DNA of 64,000 nt, taken from assembly GCF_014901205.1 (NCBI RefSeq), contig NZ_JACNMU010000011.1, positions 1-64,000 on the forward strand. The letters are read 5' to 3'. The stretch's first letter is position 1; each line of letters opens with the position of its first letter. The notes under the pieces were generated by a model. It was not told the DNA's origin, ran no database searches, and saw only the letters and a program-made list of their open reading frames with translations. The position numbers were made by a program, and so were the translations under genes. This document shows, in pieces, positions 43,018-50,748 of this stretch. This stretch comes from Meridianimarinicoccus sp. MJW13. GTDB taxonomy: Bacteria > Pseudomonadota > Alphaproteobacteria > Rhodobacterales > Rhodobacteraceae.

Positions 43018-43320
43018 TCAGAGCTGCCGTCCGACTGGGAATACCCCCGCGCCTTCGGGTGCTGCGCCCCTCCCCTGCCCATCTGGTCTTGATTGGCGGC
43101 CCAGATTTTCTGCGGCGACCTTCGGTTGCGCGATGAAGAACTCCGCCTCTTTTCCGTTCAACCGGTGCCCGCCCCGGTCGGTCAGGCCGATGCAGCTGCC
43201 GTTCGGCAGATAGGTGATGAGGTACTGACCGAGCCGGTCTTTGTGTACAACGTAGCCGGTATTGGCCCAATGCACGGTCTGGCCGGCATCGACGGCCGCC
43301 TTGATGTCTTCGAGTGTCAT
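43018..43320 (-). CDS. Hypothetical plasmid protein, 100 aa
   Basis: ATG 43320 is preceded by GAGGAGG, a near-ideal ribosome-binding site, so the frame upstream to 43428 is not used. The first 64 residues (MTLEDIKAAVDAGQTVHWAN, then YVVHKDRLGQYLITYL, GSCIGLTDRGGHRLNG) form a compact beta-rich domain. The C-terminus is low-complexity and Gly/Arg-rich. I do not recognise a named family. It is co-directional with the DUF6915 gene upstream. Confidence 0.65.
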   Translation of the reverse strand: MTLEDIKAAVDAGQTVHWANTGYVVHKDRLGQYLITYLPNGSCIGLTDRGGHRLNGKEAEFFIAQPKVAAENLGRQSRPDGQGRGAAPEGAGVFPVGRQL

Positions 43321-43420
43321 GCGAACCTCCTCAAGAAGAATGGTGGGTAAACGCCGCAAGAAGCTCGATCTTCCGACCGGGCTTCTATGCAGCATTCGTT
43401 TGGCAAACGACCGAGAGCTG

Positions 43421-43882
43421 TCAGGCACCTTGCATGGCTTGCGTCGCGCGCGCCGCCATCCAATCCTTCAGGCCAAGAACCGTTCGTCCGGCGGCGACCT
43501 CGGAGGCCCAGGCAATCCTTGGATCGCCGCAGGGCTCCCCGCTGACGTGCTGCTCGATATGGCCATTGGCCATCCATGGCTCAGGCTGTATGCGTCGCAG
43601 CCAGTCCGCCATACTCGGGATACAGCCTTGGCAGTCTTCACGGATATGCTGCTCGCCGATCCAGCGCACGGGGATGTCCCGACCTGCGCTATTGGTCAGG
43701 GTCAGACCGAAGACACGTTCAGCATCGAACAGGCCTTGGGTATGGTGGCGCAAGGCCCGGTGCGTGAAAAGCGCGAGGTGCTCTTTCGAGGCGTCAAACC
43801 AATCGTGGACGGCCTGATAGTCAGACGGCACCCCGCCGAACTTCCGGGCAGAGCTTTCGGCATGATGAAGCGGATGGGCCAT
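43421..43882 (-). CDS. DUF6915-like protein, 153 aa
   Basis: ATG 43882 lies within 2 bp of the upstream stop, so the two genes are coupled. The protein starts MAHPLHHAESSARKFGG and has the pattern DWFDASKEHLALFTHRALRHHTQGLFDAERVFG, rich in histidines that could bind a metal, followed by VRWIGEQHIREDCQGCIPSMADWLRRI. It matches DUF6915, a small plasmid family. Function unknown. Confidence 0.7.
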   Translation of the reverse strand: MAHPLHHAESSARKFGGVPSDYQAVHDWFDASKEHLALFTHRALRHHTQGLFDAERVFGLTLTNSAGRDIPVRWIGEQHIREDCQGCIPSMADWLRRIQPEPWMANGHIEQHVSGEPCGDPRIAWASEVAAGRTVLGLKDWMAARATQAMQGA

Positions 43883-43883
43883 C

Positions 43884-44270
43884 TCAAAGCCCCTCGTCAT
43901 AGCTGTGCGAGCATTCGACATAGCGGTCGGCGTGATCGAGGGTGATGCTGTCTGCTGCAATGTCCCAGGTCAGCGTGCCGTAGCCACCCTCGTTGTTCTC
44001 GAACCCCGGATGATGGTGATAGGCGAGTGACCAGGCGAAATCGCCCACGGCGGTGACAAGCGCTTCCGGCAGTTTGACCTCCGCAGGCTGCACATTCACG
44101 TCCTCGACATTGCCAGAGTCGCCATAGCCTTCGTATTCGGCGGTGACCTCGTTGATGCCAAGCGCGCGCAATTGCGCGATCAGTTCCGCTCGGGTTGCTT
44201 TCAGGGTGGTTTCGCGCTCGGCGCGCCACTGAGCCGCCATTGCGGCATAGTCGATCTGGGGATTGGTCAT
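43884..44270 (-). CDS. DUF6878-like protein, 128 aa
   Basis: The ATG at 44270 follows AGAGGACAG. The protein begins MTNPQIDYAAMAAQWRAERE and has LGINEVTAEYEGYGDSGNVED near 45-65, then GGYGTLTWDIAADSITLDHADRY near the end: the DUF6878 pattern. It is acidic and soluble. It is coupled to the DUF6915 gene downstream. Both families tend to travel together on Rhodobacterales plasmids, which suggests a shared role not yet defined. Confidence 0.7.
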   Translation of the reverse strand: MTNPQIDYAAMAAQWRAERETTLKATRAELIAQLRALGINEVTAEYEGYGDSGNVEDVNVQPAEVKLPEALVTAVGDFAWSLAYHHHPGFENNEGGYGTLTWDIAADSITLDHADRYVECSHSYDEGL

Positions 44271-44389
44271 GGGTCTGTCCTCTTGTCTGCAATTGGGGGG
44301 CCGGGCGTGGCATTCGCTCACGCGCCCGGAACGCGCAGACCGGTCAAATCCCGATCCGCGACGCCCCACCCAAAGCCTGCTTTGGCTTT

Positions 44390-47300
44390 TCAGGCGGCTT
44401 GGTCTGCCGTGATGGCAGGCCTCTGCCCCACGATCCGGGCCAGAATGCTTCCCGTCTCGATCCCGTCCCCATGCGGCAGGAACACCCGTAGCTGGAAAGC
44501 GATGATCTCGGTGAAGCAGCCGAGGGCCTTGAGACCCTCAATCATGCCCCGATCCGCACCAGAGAGCTCGAGGCGCATCTCGCCTGCGACCCGGCGACGG
44601 GTCAGCGTCAGACCTCGGCCCAGATCGACCGGCGCGGTGGTGCCGAGGGCGGCAGTCAGCATCTCCTGCGGCGTTTGCGGGTCGGAGACGAGGAAGCGGG
44701 CGCGGAGCGCGGCCGCCCCTTCTTCGCTCAACGTGCGCCCGATCATCGCGGTCGCCCCGTCGGGCGTGCCCCGGTAGATGCGCTCATTGGTGGTCGGAAT
44801 GTCCTTCCAGATCGGCAACAGCAGCCCGGTCAGCAGGTAGAGCTTGGTCGTGGTGGTTTTTGGCAGGGACGCAGCCTCGGCATCCCAAAGCCCTGCAAAC
44901 TCGGGCCTGCCGATCTCTTCCCAGGCCGAGGACGCGAACCGCGTTTCCTCCAGATAGCTCGACCCGTTGGGCCGCACTGTCTTGCGCATGAGCGTGACGA
45001 TGTCCTCGTCATACATCTGCATGGGGCGCGCCGAGATGAGCGCCGCGCGGCCGGAGGCGCGATTGACCATGGGGAGCTTGTCGGGATTGCGCGACAGGGC
45101 GTCATCCGCTGACAGCACATGGACCGGGTCGGTGACCTCCAGTCCGATGATGCGCGTCACGGCGCCGGATTTCGGGCAGGTCCAGAGATCCTCGGTCGAG
45201 ACCTGCTCGATCCTTTCGCCGCGTAGGGTTTCCACGCCGAGATCGAGCGTGCCCGCCGCGCGCGCCCGTTCAGTCTGATCGGCAATCCGGCGCATGAACT
45301 CGGCAAAGAGCGCGTTCTGCATGTGGATGGGCAGGGCCAGCACCCGGTTCAGAAACCGCTGGATCGGGGGAAGCTCCTCGAGAAGCACCCCGTCCTTGTC
45401 GATCAGTCGCAGGGCTGTCCAGTCGGTGAAGCTCTCGTAGCTCATCGCCTCAGCGCGCCCGGCGGCAAGATCGGCGAAATACCCACGCAGCGCCGCCCGC
45501 GCGATCGGGCTTTCGAGATTGTCCTCCTCCCGGAACATGCCCTGCGAGCCGGTCTCGCGCTGACCCTTCGTCAGGGCCCCCAGCTGGTCGAGGCGCTTGG
45601 CGATCGTCGAGGTGAAGCGCTTCTCGCCATGCACATCGGAGGTGCAGACCCGGAAGAAGGGCGCGCTGACCTGGGCCGAACGGTGTGTACGGCCGAGCCC
45701 CTGAATGGCCGCATCGGCACGCCAGCCGGGCTCCAGAAGGTAGTGTCGGCGTCGTTTCTGGTTCTTCGCCGTTTGGGCCGCATGGTAAGATCGGCCCGTC
45801 CCGCCCGCGTCAGAAAAGATCAGGATATTCTTGTCACCGTCCATGAAGGCTTGGGTCTCGGAAGAATTGCTGCTGGCGGCGCGTTTCTCGATGAAGAGAT
45901 GGCCGTCTTCGGCCTTGAGGGGCCGGATGGACCGCCCCGTGACTTCTGCGACGGCCTCGTCGCCAAAGGCCCAGAGGATCTGATCGAGCGCCGAGGGAAT
46001 CGGCGCCAGCGTCATCAACTCCATCATGGCGGCATCGCGCAGGGAGAGCGCCTCGCGCGAGACAACCAGCGCGCCAGTCTCATCGCGGAGCGGCTCGGTA
46101 ACCATGTTTCCGTCGATCTCGACCAGCTTTTGCGCATGAATCGGGAAGGCCTGTTCGAGGTATCCCAGCACGTAGTCGCGCGGCGTTAGCGCGCCCTCGA
46201 CGAGTTCATCCTCCGGGTCCATTGTCTCAAGTCGGCGTTTCAGCAGGCTCTCACCCGTCGAGACCACCTGGATGACGCAAGCCTTGCCCGCCGCCAGATC
46301 CTCCTCGATGGCGCGGATGATGGTCGGGGCCTTCATGCCCATCAGGAGATGGTTGAAGAAGCGCTGCTTCGTGCTTTCGAAGCGGGACTTGGCCGAGGCG
46401 CGTGCGGCCGAGGCATTAGTCTCTCCCGAGGCGTCGTTGACGCCGGTCGCTGTCAGCGCGGCCTCGAGATTGTGGTGGATCGTGCGAAAGGCTCCCGCAT
46501 AGGCGTCGTAGATCTCGATCTGGGCCGGGGTGAGCGCGTGTTCGAGCACGTCATATTCCACGCCATCGAAGCTGAGGGCGCGGGCCGTGTAGAGGCCGAG
46601 CGTCTTGAGATCACGCGCGACCACCTCCATGGCAGCCACGCCGCCGGCTTCCATCGCTGAAACGAAACTCTCGCGGCTCGGGAAGGGGTATTCGGGGCCT
46701 TGTCCCCAGAGACCGAGACGCGCGGCATAGGCCAGGTTGTGCACGCTCGTGGCGCCCGTGGCCGAGATATAGAAGACGCGAGCGCGGGGTGCTGCCAGTT
46801 GCAGCCGGAGGCCTGCAAGGCCCTGCTGGGAGGGTTTGACCCCCCTGCCCTGCTCGGACCCTGCCGCGTTCTGCATGGCATGGGCTTCATCAAAAGCCAG
46901 CACGCCTTCAAAGTCTCCGCCCATCCAATCGAGGATCTGGCTCAGTCGCGTGGTGCCGCATTTGCCCGCGGACCGCAGCGTGGCGTAGGTCACAAAGAGG
47001 ATGCCGTCGCCCATCGGGATGGGCTGGTCCGGTTTCCATTTGGAGAGCGGCTGGATGTCGGCGGGCGAGCCGCCAAGATCGGTCCAGTCGCGGGTGGCGT
47101 CCTCGATGAGCGTGGCGGATTTGGAGACCCAGATCGCCTTTCTGCGCCCGGCAAGCCAGTTCACAAGGATGAGACCCGCGCATTCGCGCCCCTTGCCGCA
47201 GCCAGTGCCGTCGCCGAGGAAGTAACCGAGGCGATAGGCCCGGGCTTTAGGGTCATCATCAGCGCGCGTCAGCTTGGTCTGGTCGTCATCTAGGCGCATC

Positions 47301-47749
47301 CGCCCCGGCAGGTCGCGCCCATGGGCATCGTGTGCCATGACGATGGTCTCGAGCTGCGCCTCGGAGAGATCTCCCTCCTCGATCAACCGTGCGGGCAGGC
47401 GCAAGTCATCACTGCCCGTGTTTGAGGGCACCGGCGGCGCGACCGATGCCATGGCGATGCTTTCGACCAGCGGCGTGGGATGTTCCAGCGCACCCGCGAT
47501 CTCGATCCGCTGCGGACGGTAGCGCGCATAGATTTCCGAGATGGGCGTGTTGTCGCGCGGGGTCTCAAAGCTTGTGAAGCTGAGCGGACGGACGGCATTG
47601 GCCCGGGGTTTGAAGGCGGCGACAGGCGCAGCGGCGGTCTTGCGCGGGGCAGATGATGGAACGGTCGGCCGAGCATGAGGGATCGCTTCAGTACGTTGGG
47701 CGGGGCGCATCTCGGGCCGGGTTGCGGCCACGGCGTCGACATATGCCAA
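44390..47749 (-). CDS. Strawberry-notch-type helicase, C-terminal part of a split gene
   Basis: The frame encodes 1119 residues of the strawberry-notch family of SF2 helicase-like NTPases. GYFLGDGTGCGKGRECAGLI near residue 178 is the P-loop, VLAFDEAHAMQN near 287 the DEAH box, and IQGLGRTHRSAQ near 685 motif VI. The first in-frame start is only a TTG at 47749, without a ribosome-binding site. Six codons upstream, in the same frame, is the TAG stop of the methyltransferase gene. The two were almost certainly one protein of about 1420 residues. Whether readthrough still joins them is unknown. Confidence 0.85.
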   Translation of the reverse strand: MAYVDAVAATRPEMRPAQRTEAIPHARPTVPSSAPRKTAAAPVAAFKPRANAVRPLSFTSFETPRDNTPISEIYARYRPQRIEIAGALEHPTPLVESIAMASVAPPVPSNTGSDDLRLPARLIEEGDLSEAQLETIVMAHDAHGRDLPGRMRLDDDQTKLTRADDDPKARAYRLGYFLGDGTGCGKGRECAGLILVNWLAGRRKAIWVSKSATLIEDATRDWTDLGGSPADIQPLSKWKPDQPIPMGDGILFVTYATLRSAGKCGTTRLSQILDWMGGDFEGVLAFDEAHAMQNAAGSEQGRGVKPSQQGLAGLRLQLAAPRARVFYISATGATSVHNLAYAARLGLWGQGPEYPFPSRESFVSAMEAGGVAAMEVVARDLKTLGLYTARALSFDGVEYDVLEHALTPAQIEIYDAYAGAFRTIHHNLEAALTATGVNDASGETNASAARASAKSRFESTKQRFFNHLLMGMKAPTIIRAIEEDLAAGKACVIQVVSTGESLLKRRLETMDPEDELVEGALTPRDYVLGYLEQAFPIHAQKLVEIDGNMVTEPLRDETGALVVSREALSLRDAAMMELMTLAPIPSALDQILWAFGDEAVAEVTGRSIRPLKAEDGHLFIEKRAASSNSSETQAFMDGDKNILIFSDAGGTGRSYHAAQTAKNQKRRRHYLLEPGWRADAAIQGLGRTHRSAQVSAPFFRVCTSDVHGEKRFTSTIAKRLDQLGALTKGQRETGSQGMFREEDNLESPIARAALRGYFADLAAGRAEAMSYESFTDWTALRLIDKDGVLLEELPPIQRFLNRVLALPIHMQNALFAEFMRRIADQTERARAAGTLDLGVETLRGERIEQVSTEDLWTCPKSGAVTRIIGLEVTDPVHVLSADDALSRNPDKLPMVNRASGRAALISARPMQMYDEDIVTLMRKTVRPNGSSYLEETRFASSAWEEIGRPEFAGLWDAEAASLPKTTTTKLYLLTGLLLPIWKDIPTTNERIYRGTPDGATAMIGRTLSEEGAAALRARFLVSDPQTPQEMLTAALGTTAPVDLGRGLTLTRRRVAGEMRLELSGADRGMIEGLKALGCFTEIIAFQLRVFLPHGDGIETGSILARIVGQRPAITADQAA

Positions 47750-47764
47750 GGCCTCATCCAGATC

Positions 47765-48652
47765 CTACACACTGGCCCGGATGAACGTACCATCCTCCTG
47801 CACCTTGTCGAAGACCATGAGCTGGGTTTCGACCGAGGTGCCGAGCTTGCGGTAGACCTGCCCCGGCATCGTCAACGCCAATCGCGGCGTCAGGAGACCG
47901 CAGGCGCGTGACCAATGCGCAGCATCGCGTTCTGGCGTGAACCCCTGCGGCATGATCGCCACCATCCGCCCACCGGGTGCCAGGCGCTTCGCAGCCGCAA
48001 TGAGATGCTTGGCGGCGATGTGCTTGTCTCGCGAGCGATCAACCGAGGAAGCGAAGGGCGGATTCATCACCACGACGTCGGGCAGAACCGGCGTCTGCAG
48101 CAGATCGTCGATATGCTCACCGTCATGGCCCGTCACATCGCCGCCAAAGACCGCGCGCAAAAGGCGCTGGCGAAAGGGGTCGATCTCGTTGAGCAAAAGC
48201 GTGGCACCGTCCCGGGCGGCGAAAGTAACGAGAGCGCCGGTGCCAGCCGACGGCTCCAGCACGGTCTCGCCCTTGCGGATCGCCGCCGCCCGCACGACCA
48301 GCGCCGCGAATGGCAGCGGCGTGGAAAACTGCTGCAGCCGGATCTGCTGCTCGGAGCGGCGGGTTTCCGTCAGGAGCCGCGAGGCAAGCAGCCTTGCAGC
48401 GGCGATGTCACCTGCCGCGCCGTCCCCACGCAGCAGCACCTGAACAGCCGCGGCCTGCATCAGGTCATATGCCATGCGCCAGTCCCAGGCACCGCCGGCA
48501 TCGCTGCCATGAAACGTCTCGCGCATGATGCGCGCAAGCGCTGAGCTACGAAGGGGCTGGTAGTCGACCTCCGTGCCGATCTGCGCGAGGGCAGAGGCGA
48601 GGTTAGCGTCGGATTCAACAGGATTAGGGAGCGTTGAGCGGGGCTTGGACAT
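47765..48652 (-). CDS. N-terminal methyltransferase domain of the split strawberry-notch gene
   Basis: A class I SAM-dependent methyltransferase domain of 295 residues. EPSAGTGALVTFAARDG near 142-157 is the SAM-binding motif and VVMNPPFASS near 198 the catalytic NPPF of N6-adenine-type enzymes. The chain ends VQEDGTFIRASV at an amber codon (47765-47767), and the reading frame continues immediately into the helicase as DLDEALAYVD. A single C-to-T change (CAG to TAG) would explain the stop. No target-recognition domain is visible. Its leader holds two hairpins, the second covering the ribosome-binding site. Confidence 0.82.
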   Translation of the reverse strand: MSKPRSTLPNPVESDANLASALAQIGTEVDYQPLRSSALARIMRETFHGSDAGGAWDWRMAYDLMQAAAVQVLLRGDGAAGDIAAARLLASRLLTETRRSEQQIRLQQFSTPLPFAALVVRAAAIRKGETVLEPSAGTGALVTFAARDGATLLLNEIDPFRQRLLRAVFGGDVTGHDGEHIDDLLQTPVLPDVVVMNPPFASSVDRSRDKHIAAKHLIAAAKRLAPGGRMVAIMPQGFTPERDAAHWSRACGLLTPRLALTMPGQVYRKLGTSVETQLMVFDKVQEDGTFIRASV

Positions 48653-48660
48653 GGGGGTTT

Positions 48661-48729
48661 CCTTTGGATCAGGGTCTGAGTTCCAAAGGACAAAAAGCCC
48701 GCTCTACACTTTGAAGGCGTAGAGCGGGC
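48661..48729 (-). promoter_or_regulatory. Terminator plus RBS hairpin ahead of the methyltransferase gene
   Basis: On the minus strand GCCCGCTCTAC and GTAGAGCGGGC (48697-48729) form a perfect 11-bp stem followed by TTTTT, a Rho-independent terminator for the RelBE-type operon upstream. A second stem, CCTTTGGA with TCCAAAGG (48661-48689), directly precedes the start and contains the Shine-Dalgarno sequence in its 3' arm. Together they could act as an attenuator. Confidence 0.55.
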
Positions 48730-48758
48730 AATTTCTTAGCGGGGGGCCTGCACCCCGA

Positions 48759-49049
48759 TCATGGCCACTGCTGCGCAGCATGAAGAACGCGTAAAATGGT
48801 CACCATCTCGGGGCTTTCAGCATAAACCACGATGTAGTTCGGCCGAACAACCATCTCCCTAGTCCCGTCCACACGGCCCGCGCGGTACATCAGAGGGCGT
48901 TCAGGAAGGAGGGACGTCTTGTGTTCAATCTCGTCTTTGAGAACTTGGGCGGCATCCGGGTTGTCGTCAGAGATGTAGTCAATGATTGCCAGCAAGTCGG
49001 CGATGGCCGTCGCTTTCCATTCAAGATTTGGCAAGGCGCTTCCCGTCAA
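48759..49049 (-). CDS. RelE/ParE-type toxin
   Basis: The protein of up to 96 residues has the RelE/ParE pattern: LEWKATAIADLLAIIDYISDDNPDAA at the N-terminus, ERPLMYRAGRVDGTREMVV in the middle and YIVVYAESPEMVTILRVLHAAQQWP at the end. These proteins act on ribosome-bound mRNA (RelE) or gyrase (ParE). The start as drawn overlaps the antitoxin by 29 bp; an in-frame TTG near 49034 is an alternative and gives the more typical N-terminus. A terminator follows about 30 bp after the stop. Confidence 0.85.
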   Translation of the reverse strand: MTGSALPNLEWKATAIADLLAIIDYISDDNPDAAQVLKDEIEHKTSLLPERPLMYRAGRVDGTREMVVRPNYIVVYAESPEMVTILRVLHAAQQWP

Positions 49050-49320
49050 TCAATGCCTGGGCGTCTTGCATCGCCTTGGCATGGGACGTTGTGGGCCTTG
49101 GATCGTCCAGCGCTTCCTGTACCTTCGCCCGGAACCAGGCGTCATAGGCATCCGGATCAGCAGTCAATCCGGCAGGCAATCCGCCTTCTGCGGCCACGCG
49201 GGTCAGAAGAATACGCACCGCGTCGGAGAGCGTCAGACCGACGCCCGCAAGTGCGTCCGAAGCCTGTGCTTTCAGCTGATCGTCAACACGGACATGAAGC
49301 ATGGATGTTTGGGCAGGCAT
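49021..49320 (-). CDS. RelB/DinJ-type antitoxin
   Basis: The 99-residue protein starts with a ribbon-helix-helix segment (MLHVRVDDQLKAQASDALAGVGLTLSDAVRILLTRVA), the DNA-binding part of RelB/DinJ antitoxins. The C-terminal half (FRAKVQEALDDPRPTTSHAKAMQDAQALIDG) is the flexible toxin-neutralising tail. It precedes and overlaps the toxin gene, the usual order, and would repress its own promoter. Confidence 0.85.
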   Translation of the reverse strand: MPAQTSMLHVRVDDQLKAQASDALAGVGLTLSDAVRILLTRVAAEGGLPAGLTADPDAYDAWFRAKVQEALDDPRPTTSHAKAMQDAQALIDGKRLAKS

Positions 49321-49424
49321 GGATGGTCCTCCAGTTGATGGGAGTGGTGTATCTCATTTGAGATACGGTTTCAAGTCGGCAGTATGTGAGCGCGTGGTCC
49401 CGTGGTGTTGTCTCAGCGGGAAAC

Positions 49425-50081
49425 TCAGCCTCGCTGCCCCGCGAGATACTCCGCCAGCACAGGACTGGCCTCGCCTTTTGCGGAGCTGAGCAGCTCCGAG
49501 CCCGCAAGCGAGGCCTTCGACAGGCGTACGAGCCCACCGGTTTCCTCGATGCGGTAGCAGCGGCGTTTTTGCCGCCCGCGTCTGTAGTGCGTCGCGGTGA
49601 CGATCTGGCAGGTGCTGCCATCGGTGAGCGTCACAGGTGCTGCAAGCTTGATCTTGTCGCCTTCGGCATAGTCCGGGATCGCAGCCCAGTCCCGGCAACG
49701 CTGGCGCCAGTCCTGGGCGTAGCTGTCCGGGTCTTTCAGGTCGGAGAGGAGCGCGATCAGCCCAAGGGGAGCACGAGACTCGTTCGGGCCAGCGCTTTCC
49801 TCCATGTCCTTGTAGCCCCAGCAGCCGTCATCGTATCGGGTGAGGAAGACAGCCCCGAAAGTGATGGAGCCATCCGCATCGGTCACATAGGTCGTGTCCT
49901 CGACCGGCGAGCCATCGATACTTGTGACCCTTGCCGCCGCATACCAGGTGGAGCCCACCTTGCAGGCCTTGATCAGTTCGGTTTTACGCGTGTCGCCATG
50001 AGAGGTGCAGAGCCGGGCAATCTCCGCTTTCTCATCCGCGTAGGTCTGGACGCGGCGATCGGTGTAGAAGAGCCATCCCAT
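49425..50081 (-). CDS. DUF6927-like protein, 218 aa
   Basis: The protein starts MGWLFYTDRRVQTYADEKAEI and shows the DUF6927 pattern: STWYAAARV near 47, ITFGAVFLTRYDDGCWGYKDMEES near 75-98 and ESRAPLGLIALLSDL. The C-terminal region has YRRGRQKRRCYRIEET, which is basic. Its start overlaps the stop of the DUF3085 gene by one base. The family occurs on conjugative plasmids and islands of alphaproteobacteria, but no activity is known. Confidence 0.72.
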   Translation of the reverse strand: MGWLFYTDRRVQTYADEKAEIARLCTSHGDTRKTELIKACKVGSTWYAAARVTSIDGSPVEDTTYVTDADGSITFGAVFLTRYDDGCWGYKDMEESAGPNESRAPLGLIALLSDLKDPDSYAQDWRQRCRDWAAIPDYAEGDKIKLAAPVTLTDGSTCQIVTATHYRRGRQKRRCYRIEETGGLVRLSKASLAGSELLSSAKGEASPVLAEYLAGQRG

Positions 50082-50674
50082 CAGGCAGCCCTCCGGTCAT
50101 CGAGTTCCATCAGGGCATCAAGCGGCACGCGGTAGGGCTGCATGGCGTCGAAATCCTCGCAATTGCCGCAGTTCTGCACGATCGCGAAGGTATCGCAGGC
50201 ATCCTTGAGGATGACCCGGAACGTGCCGCCAAGACCGGAGGGAACGTCGTATGTCCCGCCGATGAGATAATCCGAGGCCCGGCGCACGAAGACGCGGATG
50301 CTGTTGCCATCGGTGGCGAGCCGGATGGCCCCTCGCCCCCGGTCGATGAGCACCTGCACATCGTCGAGGATGTCGGTGTAGAACTGGCCGGTCAGATCAC
50401 GAAACGCCACGCGGCGCTGCGCCATCCAGTCGATGTCCCGAAACGGGTTCATGCCGTCGGCGAAAGCAAAGGACGGATCGGCTTGCTCGGTCGTGACGAT
50501 GCGGGTGGTCGTGCCATCGATGCCGTTCGAGCGCAAATGCACGCCATTGCCGACGATGAGGATCAGGGCGGGCCTGTCCACAGGTCCGTTCCAGTTGGGC
50601 AGGAAGGTCTTGCAGGCGCGCGCATGGGCGATCTGCGCCGCGACAGCAGACGCGGAGAACTTGAGAATAGCCAT
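50081..50674 (-). CDS. DUF3085-like protein, 197 aa
   Basis: A soluble protein starting MAILKFSASAVAAQIAHARA. RPALILIVGNGVHLRSNGID near residue 34-53 and FRDLTGQFYTDILDDVQVLIDRG near 95 match DUF3085 of plasmid-borne genes. The C-terminus has VILKDACDTFAIVQNCGNCEDFDAM with a C-x2-C that could bind metal. It is coupled to the DUF6927 gene. Function unknown. Confidence 0.7.
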   Translation of the reverse strand: MAILKFSASAVAAQIAHARACKTFLPNWNGPVDRPALILIVGNGVHLRSNGIDGTTTRIVTTEQADPSFAFADGMNPFRDIDWMAQRRVAFRDLTGQFYTDILDDVQVLIDRGRGAIRLATDGNSIRVFVRRASDYLIGGTYDVPSGLGGTFRVILKDACDTFAIVQNCGNCEDFDAMQPYRVPLDALMELDDRRAA

Positions 50675-50748
50675 GGAGATGTCTTTCGGTTGAGTGTGGG
50701 AAGGACGACCCGCGCGGGCGAAATGCTTCGCGCGGGTCGCGTAAGGCC

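Noticed and set aside
44390-48652. Helicase plus methyltransferase as a DISARM or type ISP restriction system
   Set aside because: The helicase has the strawberry-notch layout, no nuclease or target-recognition domain is visible, and the pair is a split form of one known plasmid protein type.
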